A stretch of 64,000 nucleotides of DNA, taken from assembly GCA_022448365.1 (NCBI GenBank), contig JAKVCS010000005.1, forward strand, positions 1-64,000. The letters run 5' to 3'. Of this stretch, positions 47,252 through 56,201 are shown piece after piece. The notes beneath the pieces are model-generated. The model was not told the origin of the DNA. It ran no database searches and saw only the letters and a list, made by a program, of their open reading frames with translations. A program made the translations under genes and the position numbers. Numbering within the stretch: position 1 is the first letter of the stretch; each line of letters opens with the position of its first letter. The DNA comes from Saccharospirillaceae bacterium. Lineage in GTDB: Bacteria > Pseudomonadota > Gammaproteobacteria > Pseudomonadales > Oceanobacteraceae.

Positions 47252-47668
47252 TTATGAGTTGCGGATACAAAAAGCGTCAATGCCCACAATCTCACCAGAA
47301 ACCGGACCGGCAGTTTTAGCTTCACGAATGGCGCGAATACCGGTGATTTTTCCGCTATCACATTCGTTTCGGAGATAAGTCAGCAGATTCTCAGCATATG
47401 TGTCGTCGTAAACCGGATTACCAGTGCGTGGCCCCATGTTCATCAGGGAAAGAATGGTACGCAGATCTTCAAAGTATTCTGCATTCTGACCATCCGATAA
47501 CGTACGACCAATTTCAGCGGTTGCTGCTGCATCAAAACCAGTTTCGCTGAAACGTACTGAGATCGGAGTCAGATCCCCCTGAGTCTGATCGATTGAGCCA
47601 ATCTGAACGCTATCAAGCCGGGCACAACCCGACATAACGATCATCGCCAATAGGAAAATACTTCGCAT
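47252..47668 (-). CDS. Lipoprotein C of a three-gene paralogous set
   Basis: This 138-residue protein begins MRSIFLLAMIVMSGCARLDS, with lipobox MSGC. The C-terminal third (ENLLTYLRNECDSGKITGI and IDAFCIRNS) repeats the pattern of lipoprotein B, LRNxCxxGK[IL]xG and AxC. About 40 residues unlike its neighbours lie before it. An ATG at 47668 is preferred to the longer frame opening at 47734. Function unknown. Confidence 0.72.
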   Translation of the reverse strand: MRSIFLLAMIVMSGCARLDSVQIGSIDQTQGDLTPISVRFSETGFDAAATAEIGRTLSDGQNAEYFEDLRTILSLMNMGPRTGNPVYDDTYAENLLTYLRNECDSGKITGIRAIREAKTAGPVSGEIVGIDAFCIRNS

Positions 47669-47741
47669 AGAAATTTCCAGTTTGAGAAAAGTACAGGTGA
47701 TTTTACAGAGGCAAGGTGAATAAAACCTTAACAACGATAAA

Positions 47742-47764
47742 AATAAACCCGGTTAAAAACCGGG
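47742..47764 (-). terminator. Terminator between parE and the lipoprotein genes
   Basis: A 7-bp stem (CCCGGTT at 47748-47754 with AACCGGG at 47758-47764) is followed on the minus strand by a T-rich stretch. It lies about 35 bp past the parE stop and would insulate parE from the lipoproteins. Confidence 0.7.
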
Positions 47765-47797
47765 CTTGTTCAATAAACTGAGGAGGACTAAACCGAA

Positions 47798-49687
47798 TCA
47801 GGCAATATCAACTTCGTTGCCACGGGTTTCTAACCAGCTTTTACGATCCGACGCACGTTTTTTCGCCAGCAGCATATCCATTAATTCGTTGGTGCCGTCA
47901 CCCGGCTCCAATGACAGCTGAACCAAACGACGGGTATTGGGATCCATGGTGGTTTCTCTTAGCTGCATCGGATTCATTTCACCCAGACCTTTAAAACGTT
48001 GGACGTTCACTTTGCCACGTTTTTTCTCGGCTTTGATGCGCTCTAATACCCCGGCTTTTTCCGCCTCGTCCAAAGCATAGAAAACGTCTTTACCGACATC
48101 GATACGATACAGCGGTGGCATCGCTACATACACATGGCCCTCCGCCACCAGCTTGCGGAAATGACGTACAAACAAGGCACATAACAACGTTGCGATGTGC
48201 AGACCATCGGAATCGGCATCGGCAAGAATGCAGATTTTGCCATAACGTAACCCATCGAGATTATCCGAAGCCGGGTCGATACCTAACGCAACGGCGATAT
48301 TATGAACTTCTTCCGAGGCGAGAATCTCACCGGAGTCCACCTCCCAGGTATTCAGGATTTTACCCCTTAAAGGCATGATCGCCTGGAATTCACGATCGCG
48401 GGCCTGTTTAGCGGAACCACCAGCCGAATCACCCTCCACCAGAAACAGTTCCGTGCGTTCGCCATCCTGACCGGTACAATCCGCCAACTTGCCGGGCAGT
48501 GCTGGTCCTTGAGTGATCTTTTTACGCGCGACTTTTTTCGATTTGCGTAACCGGCTTTGGGCACTGGAGATTGCCATCTCCGCCAATAATTCCGCTTCTG
48601 CGGTGTGCTCGTTTAACCACAAAGCAAAGGAATCTTTGACTACACCAGAAATAAACGACGAAGCCTCGCGCGACGATAAACGTTCTTTGGTTTGTCCGGC
48701 AAATTGTGGGTCAGCAAGCTTGGCCGATAATACGTAAGAGCAACGCTCCCATAAATCGTCTGGAGTTAACTTCACACCACGCGGCAATAAATTACGGAAT
48801 TCACAAAACTCTCGCAGGGCATCTAACAGGCCGGAACGAAAGCCGTTTACATGAGTGCCACCTTGCGCTGTTGGAATTAAGTTAACGTAACTTTCCTGAC
48901 ACAACTCGCCACCTTCCGGTAGCCACTGCACCGCCCAATCCACACCTTCGGTTTCGCCGGTCATGCTGCCGGTGAACGGTTCGGCTGGCAGGACGTCGTA
49001 GCCGGTAGAACTGACTTTTAAATAATCGTTTAAACCGTCTTCGTAATACCACTCGGCACTGTCTTCAGCATTCGGTGCATTAAACTTAATTCGCAGGCCA
49101 GGGCATAAAACCGCTTTCGCACGTAATACGTGTTTTAAGCGGGGAACAGAAAATTTGGCAGAATCAAAATACTGAGGATCCGCCAGGAAGCGGACACTGG
49201 TGCCGCTGCGTTTTTTACCACAAGTATCCACCACCTGCAGATCCAGCGCTTTATCACCGTTCTGGAAACCGATACGTTGCACCTGACCATCACGCCAGAT
49301 GGTGACTTCCAGTACTTTAGATAACGCGTTTACAACAGAAACACCAACACCGTGCAGACCACCGGAGAATTGATAATTATCGTTGGAGAACTTACCGCCA
49401 GCATGTAACTGAGTCAGAATCAGCTCAACACCAGAAACGCCATGCTCCGGGTGAATGTCGGTTGGCATACCGCGGCCGTCATCCAATACCGTCATGGAAC
49501 CATCGCCATGTAACGTCACTTCAATGGTACTGGCATGGCCCGCTAACGCTTCGTCCACCGAGTTATCGATAACTTCCTGGGCTAAATGGTTTGGCCGGGT
49601 GGTGTCAGTGTACATACCGGGACGCTTACGAACCGGGTCAAGACCACTTAAGACTTCAATCGAAGACGCCGTGTATTGCTTGGACAT
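47798..49687 (-). CDS. parE: DNA topoisomerase IV subunit B
   Basis: ParE is the ATPase subunit of topoisomerase IV. The 629-residue protein begins with LSGLDPVRKRPGMYTDTTRP. It has the GHKL ATP site (DNSVDEALAG and DDGRGMP), GLHGVGVSVVNAL, and the TOPRIM region with LVEGDSAGGSAKQARDR and DADSDG. It follows the nudF-yqiB-cpdA-yqiA cluster in the same orientation, as in E. coli. Confidence 0.97.
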   Translation of the reverse strand: MSKQYTASSIEVLSGLDPVRKRPGMYTDTTRPNHLAQEVIDNSVDEALAGHASTIEVTLHGDGSMTVLDDGRGMPTDIHPEHGVSGVELILTQLHAGGKFSNDNYQFSGGLHGVGVSVVNALSKVLEVTIWRDGQVQRIGFQNGDKALDLQVVDTCGKKRSGTSVRFLADPQYFDSAKFSVPRLKHVLRAKAVLCPGLRIKFNAPNAEDSAEWYYEDGLNDYLKVSSTGYDVLPAEPFTGSMTGETEGVDWAVQWLPEGGELCQESYVNLIPTAQGGTHVNGFRSGLLDALREFCEFRNLLPRGVKLTPDDLWERCSYVLSAKLADPQFAGQTKERLSSREASSFISGVVKDSFALWLNEHTAEAELLAEMAISSAQSRLRKSKKVARKKITQGPALPGKLADCTGQDGERTELFLVEGDSAGGSAKQARDREFQAIMPLRGKILNTWEVDSGEILASEEVHNIAVALGIDPASDNLDGLRYGKICILADADSDGLHIATLLCALFVRHFRKLVAEGHVYVAMPPLYRIDVGKDVFYALDEAEKAGVLERIKAEKKRGKVNVQRFKGLGEMNPMQLRETTMDPNTRRLVQLSLEPGDGTNELMDMLLAKKRASDRKSWLETRGNEVDIA

Positions 49688-49811
49688 TCAAACCTCTGAA
49701 ACAGGATGACGCTTATTATTAAAAGGTCGGGTATAAAAATCAGATAGCGAGTATACCGATGGCTCTGTCTGATTTTCCAGAGCCTCGCAGTGATTCATGC
49801 CAGGTTAGCGG

Positions 49812-50405
49812 CTATTCAGCAGAGTTGTAATGTCGGCGTACGAACTCCAGCACCATTGGCATACGGCTAATAAAGTCTTCAAAGCTGTGGTTACCGCCGC
49901 CTTCAGTCCACGAAGGACAATCGCGGTAAAGCTGCGCAGCCTGGCGATAATCCAGTGTTTCATCACCGGTTTGCAGTAATAGCAACAAATTTTCCGATCG
50001 TTGAAGCGGATCAATATTCAGCGCCTGAAGCTGACGAATATGCTCCATGGTCAGCTCATGCACTTCACCCGTATAAAAATGAGTGTTCGGACCAAGATAA
50101 TCGGCGAATAACTCGAATGGTCTGACTGCCGGATTGATCAGCGCGGCCGGAAGACCATACATTTCCGCCAGATACGTTGCGTAAAACCCGCCTAAAGAAC
50201 TGCCGATCAGGTATACCTGTTCATGATCCTGTTGCAGCTGATGCAGAGTTTGCTCGGCCAGTGCAATGGCAGCGGCTGGCTCGAATGGTAATGCCGGAAT
50301 CACCAGCTCTGTGGCCGGTAAATGTTCAAAATAGGACACAAGCTGCCGTGCCTTCTGAGACTGCGGCGAACTCAGAAAACCATGTAAATAAAGACAAGCA
50401 CTCAA
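49812..50405 (-). CDS. yqiA: YqiA-family esterase
   Basis: This 197-residue alpha/beta-hydrolase-like protein has YLHGFLSSPQSQK near the N-terminus, the nucleophile elbow GSSLGGFYA (Ser about 70), and GGGNHSFEDF with the probable catalytic His. YqiA of E. coli is an esterase acting on palmitoyl-CoA and p-nitrophenyl esters. It lies between parE and cpdA, the conserved gammaproteobacterial order. Confidence 0.92.
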   Translation of the reverse strand: MSACLYLHGFLSSPQSQKARQLVSYFEHLPATELVIPALPFEPAAAIALAEQTLHQLQQDHEQVYLIGSSLGGFYATYLAEMYGLPAALINPAVRPFELFADYLGPNTHFYTGEVHELTMEHIRQLQALNIDPLQRSENLLLLLQTGDETLDYRQAAQLYRDCPSWTEGGGNHSFEDFISRMPMVLEFVRRHYNSAE

Positions 50406-50429
50406 GAGAATTCCTCAGACGTTGGCGCG

Positions 50430-51236
50430 TTAATAGCCTTTAACGGAATAATCGACTTCAAACTCGATGCCTTCAACCCGACTAACCGCGGTGTCAATCG
50501 AGCCATCCGGGTTCAAATCTAACCAGCGATAGCCAGGGGCAACCTGATCAATCGAGAAATCTTCAGTTTTGGGTTCGAACTGAATGCAGGTTGACGGGGT
50601 GGACATCAACCGCACATCCCCGCGCATCTGGTCACTGTCCTGGTGAACATGCCCCCATAATACGGCGCGCACATTTTTATGCTGGTCAATCACGCGCCAC
50701 AATTCATCAGCGTTTTTAACGCCAATGGTATCGATCCATTTGCAGCCCATATCAATCGGATGATGGTGGAAACAGACCAAGGAGTGGAGGTCCGGACGCT
50801 CAGATAAAGCTTGCTGCAACAGATCCAACTGATCCTGCTCCAGATAGCCATGTACTTTTGTCACGACCTGAGAGTTCAGCATAATGATCTGCCAATGGGA
50901 GGTGCGGATTACCCGATCGAGATGCTCGTATCCGCGGGCAGCCTCAATCATGTTTTCCGGGTAATCGTGATTACCCTCGAGCCAGAAAGACGGGCAATCA
51001 AACGGGCGCAGTTCATTCTGCAAGTGGTGATAAGCCTGAAGAGAGCCATCTTGAGATAAATCGCCGGTAACCAGAAAAGCATCAATAACGTCACGCTGAT
51101 TGCGCACAATATCAAGCACACACCGCAGGCTGTGCAGCGTCTTCATACCTAATAAGTGACCATCTTCCGGACCGTTCAGATGCGTATCGGTTATCTGAAC
51201 CAATCGGACCGGCCCATCTATATTCAGCGCAAACAA
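50430..51236 (-). CDS. cpdA: 3',5'-cyclic AMP phosphodiesterase CpdA
   Basis: CpdA hydrolyses cAMP and so tunes CRP-dependent expression. The metallophosphoesterase motifs are all present: ITDTHL, TGDLSQDG, EGNHDYP, CFHHHP and LWGHVHQD. The frame is open to a GTG at 51332. A TTG at 51236 is chosen because GGGAGT lies upstream and the resulting 268 residues match CpdA; the longer version would add 32 Cys-rich residues. It lies in the nudF-yqiB-cpdA-yqiA-parE order. Confidence 0.88.
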   Translation of the reverse strand: MFALNIDGPVRLVQITDTHLNGPEDGHLLGMKTLHSLRCVLDIVRNQRDVIDAFLVTGDLSQDGSLQAYHHLQNELRPFDCPSFWLEGNHDYPENMIEAARGYEHLDRVIRTSHWQIIMLNSQVVTKVHGYLEQDQLDLLQQALSERPDLHSLVCFHHHPIDMGCKWIDTIGVKNADELWRVIDQHKNVRAVLWGHVHQDSDQMRGDVRLMSTPSTCIQFEPKTEDFSIDQVAPGYRWLDLNPDGSIDTAVSRVEGIEFEVDYSVKGY

Positions 51237-51386
51237 ATCGCACTCACTCCCTTTTATGGTAGTCACTTCCACTTTAAACCGAGCCGCCACAACACAACAG
51301 GGATCAAGTTCACAAAAACTTACTTCAGTCACCTTAATTAACGGCTTTTCACACTGGATACCGGCCTGAAACGGTCATTACTCCGG

Positions 51387-51848
51387 TTACGACAGGTCCG
51401 GGGTGAATGCAAACGGCGTATCGATATGACCGTATTGTAAGCAATGATCCAGCCAGTCGGCCAGGAAGCGATTCAATTGTAATTTCTCGTCTGGCATCCG
51501 CATGGTTGGGTTAGGATACTGATAGCGCCCTTCAAACCGCTTTTCATTCTGATAGCTTAGCACCTCTGCCATATTTGCATCATGGTAGAGACGCACCTGC
51601 ATTCTTGGCGGCTGAATCCACTCTGGGCTCAATCCCTGCTGGATAATCTGTAGCATCGTGGTGTATGGGTGAACCTCTTCAACCCGCATGATGATGCGCG
51701 CCTGATGATCACCGACATTACTGATGACGAACGCACGCTCGCTGCCCGCTTCCATTTCAGGAAACAGTTTAAAAAAGCGCATGTAGTTTTTCTCCGCAAG
51801 GGTCGATAACTCCTGCAAATCGGGCACATAACGTTTTTTGCGCAACAA
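51387..51848 (-). CDS. yqiB: DUF1249 protein YqiB
   Basis: This 153-residue soluble protein matches the DUF1249 family: YVPDLQELSTLAEKNYMRF at the N-terminus, RVEEVHPYTTML and LYHDANMAEVL in the middle, and NRFLADWLDHCL. It sits between nudF and cpdA as in E. coli (yqiB). Biochemical function is unknown. Confidence 0.92.
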   Translation of the reverse strand: MLRKKRYVPDLQELSTLAEKNYMRFFKLFPEMEAGSERAFVISNVGDHQARIIMRVEEVHPYTTMLQIIQQGLSPEWIQPPRMQVRLYHDANMAEVLSYQNEKRFEGRYQYPNPTMRMPDEKLQLNRFLADWLDHCLQYGHIDTPFAFTPDLS

Positions 51849-51952
51849 TTTTTTACTCCGAATCGTATTGCATAGAGATTACTATCCGCAGACTAACGAA
51901 AGGCCCAGACCAGTGCCAGACAAAGAATAAATTCAGCTAAATGTCAGCCTTT

Positions 51953-52594
51953 CTATACCTCTTTAGTCGCTAAGATCTCGGCTTTATGAATTTTCAGCCA
52001 CTGCAACGCCATAATGGTCGCAGCATTATTAATTTCACCCGTGATAACCGCCTGATAAGCCTGATCAAAATCGAGCGTATGCAAACGGATATCTTCATTC
52101 TCCTGCCCCAACCCGTGGATTCCACCAACGCCCTCACTGTTGATGAAACCGCAATACAGCTGAACCCACTCACTGGTGCCACCTGGAGACACCCAGTAAT
52201 TACAAATCGGCATTAGTTTGTAAAACTGGCAGCCGGCTTCTTCTTCCGTTTCACGAACGGCAACGTCTTCATAAGATTCGCCCGGCTCAACCATACCAGC
52301 GACCAACTCCAGCACCCATGGAGTACGCTCATCTGCCAAGGCACCAATGCGAAACTGCTCTGCCAACACAACACAATCTTTATCCGGGTCGTATAGCAGT
52401 ACACCAACGGATTCGCCGCGTTCAAATAATTCACGGGTGAAATTGTTCGTCCAGCTTCCATCAAAGCGCTTATGGCGTAGCACAAGAGTATCAATTGCAA
52501 AAAAACCATTAAATGACCGTTTCTTACTTACGATCTCGACTTGCTCCTGACTATACTGAGGCTCAGTCAGTACTGAAGTTTGCTTTGGTTTCAT
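51953..52594 (-). CDS. nudF: ADP-ribose pyrophosphatase
   Basis: NudF hydrolyses ADP-ribose to AMP and ribose 5-phosphate. The Nudix box is GMVEPGESYEDVAVRETEEE, followed by AGC, at about residues 98-120. The ATG at 52594 gives 213 residues; the open frame extends 23 codons upstream but lacks family similarity. It heads the nudF-yqiB-cpdA-yqiA cluster and is divergent from tolC, the same pairing as in E. coli. Confidence 0.94.
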   Translation of the reverse strand: MKPKQTSVLTEPQYSQEQVEIVSKKRSFNGFFAIDTLVLRHKRFDGSWTNNFTRELFERGESVGVLLYDPDKDCVVLAEQFRIGALADERTPWVLELVAGMVEPGESYEDVAVRETEEEAGCQFYKLMPICNYWVSPGGTSEWVQLYCGFINSEGVGGIHGLGQENEDIRLHTLDFDQAYQAVITGEINNAATIMALQWLKIHKAEILATKEV

Positions 52595-52765
52595 AACCTG
52601 ACCTGAAAAATGTTGTAGAAATTGGAATATTACCTTAACCGGCATTTTATTGAGAAACTGCACAGTCTGTTATTATGAGTGGAACAATAACCGCAATTTG
52701 TGCGACATTTAATCTGTTAAAATCAACGAAATTTCATTCACCTGGCTGCCGAAGGCCCGACTAAT

Positions 52766-54088
52766 ATGAAGAAACTACTGACTCTGAGCGTTGCAATCCT
52801 GGCTTCCAGCCTGACCAATGCAGCCGACCTTAGCACCATCTATCAACAAGCAGCCAGCAACGACGCTGAGATTGCTGCGGCTCGCGCCACTCGGGAAGCC
52901 AGTGGTTACGGTGTCGGCGCAGCTCGGGGGGCCTTATTGCCGAATGCCAATCTGAGTTACTCAATCAATAACATTGATGTTGAAAACAGTGAGATAACCT
53001 CTCCGGGTGCTTCGAAAGATAAAGATTACACACAAGAAACTTTTGAAGTATCAGCCTCCCAGACTCTGTTCAACCTGAACTCTTGGTATACCTATCAGGC
53101 CGCTAGCGCTGGCGACGATGCCGCAGCTCGACAATTACAATTGGCCGAACAACAATTACTGACCCGTACAGCAAAAGCGTACTTTGATGTGTTACGTGCC
53201 CAAGACAACCTCTCTGCGGCACAAGCCGAAGAGAAAGCGGTTAAGCGCTCGCTGGAGCAAACCAAGCAACGCTTCGATGTTGGCTTGATTGCCATTACCG
53301 ATGTACATGAAGCTCAGGCAGGGTATGACCTTTCCTACGTCAACCTGCTGGGGCAGGAAGCCAGTCTGGATATCAGCTACGAGGCGCTGGAGCAATTAAC
53401 CGGTCAACGTTTCGATAACGTATCTCCACTGCGCGCCGAAGTTGCAATGGAAATGCCGGAACCTGTGACCGTTGATGCCTGGGTAGAATCCGGTCTCGCC
53501 AAGTATGCAGGCCTACGCTTGGCAGAAGCCAATAAAAACAGTGTGCGCCTGCAGCGTAATGCTACCCGCTCGAATCATCTTCCCAAAGTTGACTTAGTTG
53601 CTCGCTACACCGAAGGCAGCCAACCGTTTTTCAATAACGATTCAGTCTACAACCAAACCACCAAAGTAATCGGTGTACAGGTGTCTGTTCCTTTGCTCGC
53701 TGGCGGCTCTTTATACAGCCAGAGCAAGCAGGCCGCTAAACAATATGCAGCCGCAGAATACAATCTGGAAAGCGAGCGTCGCAGTACGAAACAGAATATT
53801 CGTAGCTTGTTCCGTAAAGTTAAAACCGATGTGTTAAATATCAAAGCGCGCAAACAAGCGATTGTGTCTGCAGAGAGCGCACTGGAAGCAACTCAAACCG
53901 GTTATAAAGTGGGTACCCGTAACATCGTAGAAGTGTTAAATGCCCAGCGTAATCTTTTCCAGGCGCAACGTGATTACGCGAATGCCCGTTACGATTACAT
54001 CGCTAACCTGTTAAACCTGAAGTTCTATGCCGGCACTCTGAATGAGAACGACATTACAGTGCTGAATGGCTGGTTGGCTAATAACTGA
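52766..54088 (+). CDS. tolC: Outer-membrane efflux channel TolC
   Basis: TolC is the trimeric outer-membrane duct for RND/ABC efflux pumps and type I secretion. The 440-residue protein has a signal peptide (about 1-20, ending TNA), then two OEP repeats rich in helix. AKAYFDVLRAQDNLSAA and YKVGTRNIVEVLNAQRNLF are the family landmarks. A terminator follows, so it is a single-gene transcript. It is divergent from nudF. Confidence 0.95.
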   Translation: MKKLLTLSVAILASSLTNAADLSTIYQQAASNDAEIAAARATREASGYGVGAARGALLPNANLSYSINNIDVENSEITSPGASKDKDYTQETFEVSASQTLFNLNSWYTYQAASAGDDAAARQLQLAEQQLLTRTAKAYFDVLRAQDNLSAAQAEEKAVKRSLEQTKQRFDVGLIAITDVHEAQAGYDLSYVNLLGQEASLDISYEALEQLTGQRFDNVSPLRAEVAMEMPEPVTVDAWVESGLAKYAGLRLAEANKNSVRLQRNATRSNHLPKVDLVARYTEGSQPFFNNDSVYNQTTKVIGVQVSVPLLAGGSLYSQSKQAAKQYAAAEYNLESERRSTKQNIRSLFRKVKTDVLNIKARKQAIVSAESALEATQTGYKVGTRNIVEVLNAQRNLFQAQRDYANARYDYIANLLNLKFYAGTLNENDITVLNGWLANN

Positions 54089-54105
54089 CAATAAATCATC
54101 AGTAA

Positions 54106-54134
54106 AAAACGGGACCTTGAGTCCCGTTTTTTTT
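54106..54134 (+). terminator. Terminator after tolC
   Basis: A 10-bp stem (AAAACGGGAC with GTCCCGTTTT) and a 5-nt loop run into an eight-T tract, 18 bp after the tolC stop. Confidence 0.92.
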
Positions 54135-54243
54135 GATTATTCGTAACATAAACCAGACACCTCTATCGCCACATAACTCCCGTTATAATGCCGCCATCCA
54201 GCTTGAAATCAATTTCTGAGTTAGATGTTGTGAGCCAGCAAAG

Positions 54244-54498
54244 TCAGGTCGTTTCTTGTTTAATGAAGCGTTGCATATGGAAGATGCCAAAAATAAAAAT
54301 CTGCAACGCATCTGAAGCCGGATTAGTACTCCGATCTTTGAGCGCAACCCAGAAGTAAACCACCTCCAACACATGAATCCCGGCTACCGCTAATGCAATG
54401 GTCGGTAATAAGCCCAACCAATCCTGCCAACCCTGAACCCAGGCAATAACGGCCAGTAGCCAGAACACCAAAGTGACAATTTTATTCATCATTAACAT
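54244..54498 (-). CDS. DUF1145-family small membrane protein
   Basis: This 84-residue protein has two or three membrane helices (about 5-22, 28-50 and a shorter C-terminal one). The layout and IHVLEVVYFW resemble the DUF1145 (YhhL) family. An ATG at 54498 with AAGG 10 bp upstream is chosen; 54492 is also possible. Function unknown. It is transcribed away from ubiE. Confidence 0.75.
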   Translation of the reverse strand: MLMMNKIVTLVFWLLAVIAWVQGWQDWLGLLPTIALAVAGIHVLEVVYFWVALKDRSTNPASDALQIFIFGIFHMQRFIKQETT

Positions 54499-54719
54499 TA
54501 TAGGAGTACCTTGTTTGATTGCTTCTGTTTCATTACCGAGCACATTGCCTCAAGTAATTTCGCCCGCCTAGGTGCAATAGCGTCAACCTTGCGCTCACTA
54601 TCATCCCGGGTGCTGACTCAGCACAAGACATTCGCCAGCCAGCTGGGTAAAATGCCTGCAATTTCCATTTTGCTCGCCCTGTGGTCAATACAGGCCAGCG
54701 ACCAGCAGAGAAGGTCAGC

Positions 54720-55466
54720 ATGTCAGACAACAAGACTCACTTTGGTTATCAAACTGTTGATACTGAGAAGAAACAGGCCATGGTGGCCGACGTGTTTCAC
54801 TCAGTAGCTGCGAAATACGATGTAATGAACGACCTGATGTCGTTTGGTATTCATCGTCTGTGGAAGCGCATCACCATTGATATGAGTGGTGTCCGCCCAG
54901 GCGACAAAGTACTGGATCTGGCAGGTGGTACCGGTGATCTGACGAAAAAGTTCTCTAAGATCGTTGGACCAGACGGCGGTGTGGTATTAGCCGATATTAA
55001 CTCGTCGATGCTGAACGTGGGTCGCGACCGCCTGACCGACCAGGGTTATGTGGGCAATATTGAATACGTTCAGGCCAATGCGGAATGTCTGCCATTTGAA
55101 GACAATACCTTCGATGTCATTACCATTGCCTTTGGTCTGCGTAATGTCACTGATAAAGACAAAGCCCTGCGTTCCATGACGCGCGTGCTGAAGCCAGGCG
55201 GCCGTTTGTTGGTGCTGGAATTTTCCAAGCCGACCAATCCGCTGATGAGCAAAGCCTACGATTTGTACTCTTTCACTGCATTGCCATTCATGGGCAAAGT
55301 TGTTACCAACGATTCTGAAAGCTACAAGTACCTGGCCGAATCCATTCGCATGCATCCGGATCAGGAGACTCTGAAAAGCATGATGGCAGAAGCCGGCTTA
55401 GTGCGCTGTTCTTACCATAATATGACCAGTGGTGTGGTTGCTCTGCACCGTGGTATCAAACCGTAG
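54720..55466 (+). CDS. ubiE: Ubiquinone/menaquinone biosynthesis C-methyltransferase UbiE
   Basis: UbiE C-methylates the ring of the ubiquinone precursor. The 248-residue protein has [17 protein letters not shown], motif [13 protein letters not shown], and [11 protein letters not shown], all diagnostic. AAGG before the ATG at 54720 decides the start. It heads ubiE-ubiJ-ubiB, the standard gammaproteobacterial operon. Confidence 0.97.
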   Translation: MSDNKTHFGYQTVDTEKKQAMVADVFHSVAAKYDVMNDLMSFGIHRLWKRITIDMSGVRPGDKVLDLAGGTGDLTKKFSKIVGPDGGVVLADINSSMLNVGRDRLTDQGYVGNIEYVQANAECLPFEDNTFDVITIAFGLRNVTDKDKALRSMTRVLKPGGRLLVLEFSKPTNPLMSKAYDLYSFTALPFMGKVVTNDSESYKYLAESIRMHPDQETLKSMMAEAGLVRCSYHNMTSGVVALHRGIKP

Positions 55467-55469
55467 CGG

Positions 55470-56180
55470 ATGCCCATGTTTGAATCGCTGTTAACCAGCC
55501 TGAGCAACAATATGATGCTGTCTCAGGCCGTATTGTTACCCGCGGAATTATCGGTTAATCAACTGCTACAGCATGACGGTGCAGCGCTGAAAACCATCGC
55601 CGCGGACTCAGGTTGTTTGGTCTGCATTGAGGTTAATGACTTCACTCCGCTTTATGTACGGCTATTGGATAGTGGTGTGAGTTTCAGCTTCGATAATGCC
55701 GCGACGGCTGATGTCATTATGCGAGGCTCACTGACCGATTTTATTGCCCTGGCGAAAGCCGATAACAAAGCCAATCAGCTGATTAACAGCGGCATTGATA
55801 TGGACGGCGATACTGAGCTGTCGATTCGCCTGACCAAAGTCGTGCAAAATCTCGATATCGACTGGGAAGCACTGATTCAGCCGCTGACCGGCAGCATGAT
55901 GGCGCATCATATTGGCCAGCATGTACGCAACCTGATGAAGTGGCATAAGTCCACTGGTGACAGCTATCAGATGGCCGCCAAAGATTATCTCGAAGACGAG
56001 GCACAGCTGGTCACGCCAGAGCCCTTGCTGGCAGAGTTTGCCGATCAGGTTGACGAATTACGCCTTGCCAGCGACCGATTGCAGGCACGCCTGGATGTGT
56101 TAGTCGCCAAACGCGCTATAAAGTCACAACAAACCCGTCAGCAGGATGGTCAGTGCGATTCACCTGCAGACCCGTCTTAA
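55470..56180 (+). CDS. ubiJ: Ubiquinone biosynthesis accessory factor UbiJ
   Basis: UbiJ is a lipid-binding SCP2-domain protein that organises the soluble ubiquinone-synthesis complex. The 236-residue protein has an SCP2-like N-terminal domain (about 20-120) and a C-terminal coiled coil (about 175-225). It starts 3 bp after ubiE and precedes ubiB. Confidence 0.92.
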   Translation: MPMFESLLTSLSNNMMLSQAVLLPAELSVNQLLQHDGAALKTIAADSGCLVCIEVNDFTPLYVRLLDSGVSFSFDNAATADVIMRGSLTDFIALAKADNKANQLINSGIDMDGDTELSIRLTKVVQNLDIDWEALIQPLTGSMMAHHIGQHVRNLMKWHKSTGDSYQMAAKDYLEDEAQLVTPEPLLAEFADQVDELRLASDRLQARLDVLVAKRAIKSQQTRQQDGQCDSPADPS

Positions 56181-56201
56181 TTTATTTCAGGGCTTTCCTT
56201 T

